A DNA stretch of 23,528 nucleotides, from the NCBI GenBank assembly GCA_031976395.1, contig DALYLJ010000034.1, forward strand, positions 1-23,528, in the 5' to 3' direction. The stretch comes from UBA11164 sp002420085. GTDB taxonomy: Bacteria; Pseudomonadota; Gammaproteobacteria; Xanthomonadales; Xanthomonadaceae. Numbering within the stretch: position 1 is the first letter of the stretch; each line of letters begins with the position of its first letter. The position numbers and the translations under genes were made by a program. Below, piece after piece: positions 23,019 to 23,528 of this stretch. Below the pieces are notes generated by a model. That model searched no databases and was not told the DNA's origin. It saw only the letters and a program-made list of their open reading frames with translations.

Positions 23019-23308
23019 ATACGGCGATCGGTTCGGGCTAGATTCGCCGCAGGGTCCGCTCGGCGTCCGTGCCGATCGCGGCCGGTCGAGACAGCCCGAT
23101 GAGGCGGTTGTCTCCCGGCGACACTCCGAGTTGGGGTGTTGGCGCGTACTTGGCGGCAGGTGAAGGGAGGCTCGGCGAACATGATCGGATCGGCGTGGGT
23201 GAGGCGGTCGGGATACCGGCACGGATTTCGATCGCGGGGTCAGGGCCGCTCGGTCGATCGATTCGGATGGCCCCCCTGCGGTGGGAGCACGGGTTCGGGA
23301 GAGCAGCC

Positions 23309-23528
23309 ATGAACCTCGCCATCCTGGATGTTGCCATCGGCCTGGTGTTGATCTACCTGCTGCTGAGCCTGGTCTGCTCGGCCGTGCTGGAGGCGCTCAG
23401 TCACTACCTCAACCGCCGTGGCTACGCCCTGGAGCGGCATCTGGTTCGTGTCATGGGCCGGGCGACCCTGGACGAATTCTGCCGCCTGCCCGGATTTGCC
23501 GCCCTGAAGACGCGCGGTGACCCAAGCA
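23309..23528 (+). CDS. N-terminal fragment of a membrane protein of unknown function
   Basis: The open frame runs off the right edge after 73 codons. GGGAGAG about 8 nt upstream supports the ATG at 23309. Residues 4-28 form one strong hydrophobic helix (VAIGLVLIYLLLSLVCSAV), followed by a basic amphipathic stretch (HYLNRRGYALERHL) that suggests a cytoplasmic remainder. N-termini of the form ILDVAIGLVxxYLLLSL occur, as far as I remember, in a widespread uncharacterised bacterial membrane protein family. The function is not known. The fragment is truncated only by the window. Confidence 0.75.
   Translation, partial: MNLAILDVAIGLVLIYLLLSLVCSAVLEALSHYLNRRGYALERHLVRVMGRATLDEFCRLPGFAALKTRGDPS

Larger units (their letters stand above)
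22455..23308. other. intergenic region of 0.85 kb without a recognised gene
   Basis: Open frames here give Arg/Cys/Pro-rich translations, and none matches a family known to me. Structural elements: CCCATAC (22474-22480) and GTATGGG (22541-22547) enclosing CTGGC-GA-GCCAG (22501-22512); CCCC-GAAA-GGGG near 22610-22621; CCCGCCG-CA-CGGCGGG (22798-22813); ACACTCC-GAGTT-GGGGTGT (23121-23139, with one wobble). A minus-strand stretch at about 22460-22690 (VVDWRMTLRLAAAAVFHPG) looks slightly protein-like and could be a gene remnant. No tRNA, RNase P, tmRNA or SRP RNA signature was found. The promoter of the gene at 23309 should lie near the right end. Confidence 0.5.

Noticed and set aside
22455..23308. 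A tRNA, RNase P, SRP or tmRNA gene in the gene-free region
   Set aside because: No cloverleaf with a GGTTCRA-type T loop, no GAGGAAAGTCCGGGC-type core and no SRP core motif was found on either strand by eye.
1..23528. CRISPR array, insertion sequence or prophage
   Set aside because: No regularly spaced repeats, transposase, integrase or terminal inverted repeats were seen. The only tandem repeats are short and intragenic or at the left edge.

Overview
The window is GC-rich DNA (about two thirds G+C by eye) from a bacterium, most likely a gammaproteobacterium. The main evidence is gene order: serC-pheA-hisC-aroA in one strand-coupled run, and gcvR-bcp divergent from dapA-bamC. Both arrangements are typical of Gammaproteobacteria, and the BamC-type lipoprotein fits an outer-membrane organism. 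I cannot name a genus. No rRNA, tRNA, CRISPR array, insertion sequence or prophage was recognised, so this looks like chromosomal core with a few accessory genes.

Layout. (1) 1-6000, lipid and storage block: a two-domain fatty acyl-CoA/aldehyde reductase (+), a membrane-anchored Mrr-like nuclease-fold protein (-), a phasin (-) and a patatin-like phospholipase (-). (2) 6366-11061, amino acid block: serC, pheA, hisC and aroA (+), with 8-bp and 4-bp overlaps between the first three. (3) 11108-14635: mfd (-), convergent with aroA. (4) 14832-18117, signalling block: a LysM lipoprotein (+) whose 3' end overlaps a convergent receptor-like Ser/Thr kinase (-), preceded by a membrane-anchored FHA protein (-). 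(5) 18244-20805: gcvR, bcp and a PIN-PhoH ATPase (-), apparently one operon. (6) 20965-22454: dapA and a short bamC (+), sharing a compact divergent promoter region with gcvR. (7) 22455-23308: 0.85 kb with no recognisable gene. (8) The 5' end of a membrane protein gene, cut by the window edge.

How the genes fit together. The aromatic block covers serine (serC), chorismate formation (aroA) and phenylalanine (pheA plus a HisC-type aminotransferase). The FHA-kinase pair looks like a phosphothreonine module, with a transmembrane kinase and a membrane-tethered FHA partner. The reductase, phasin and patatin suggest that the organism makes fatty alcohols or wax and polyhydroxyalkanoate granules.

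The less ordinary points are the kinase-TM-sensor-TM-HAMP architecture with its FHA partner, the membrane-embedded Mrr-like protein with an altered active-site motif, the mirror-image gcvR/dapA promoters, a 15-bp tandem repeat inside mfd, and a strong excess of GATC in both coding and non-coding DNA. No clearly new multi-gene system is proven by the sequence. Protein names rest on motif and remembered family resemblance, not on searches.
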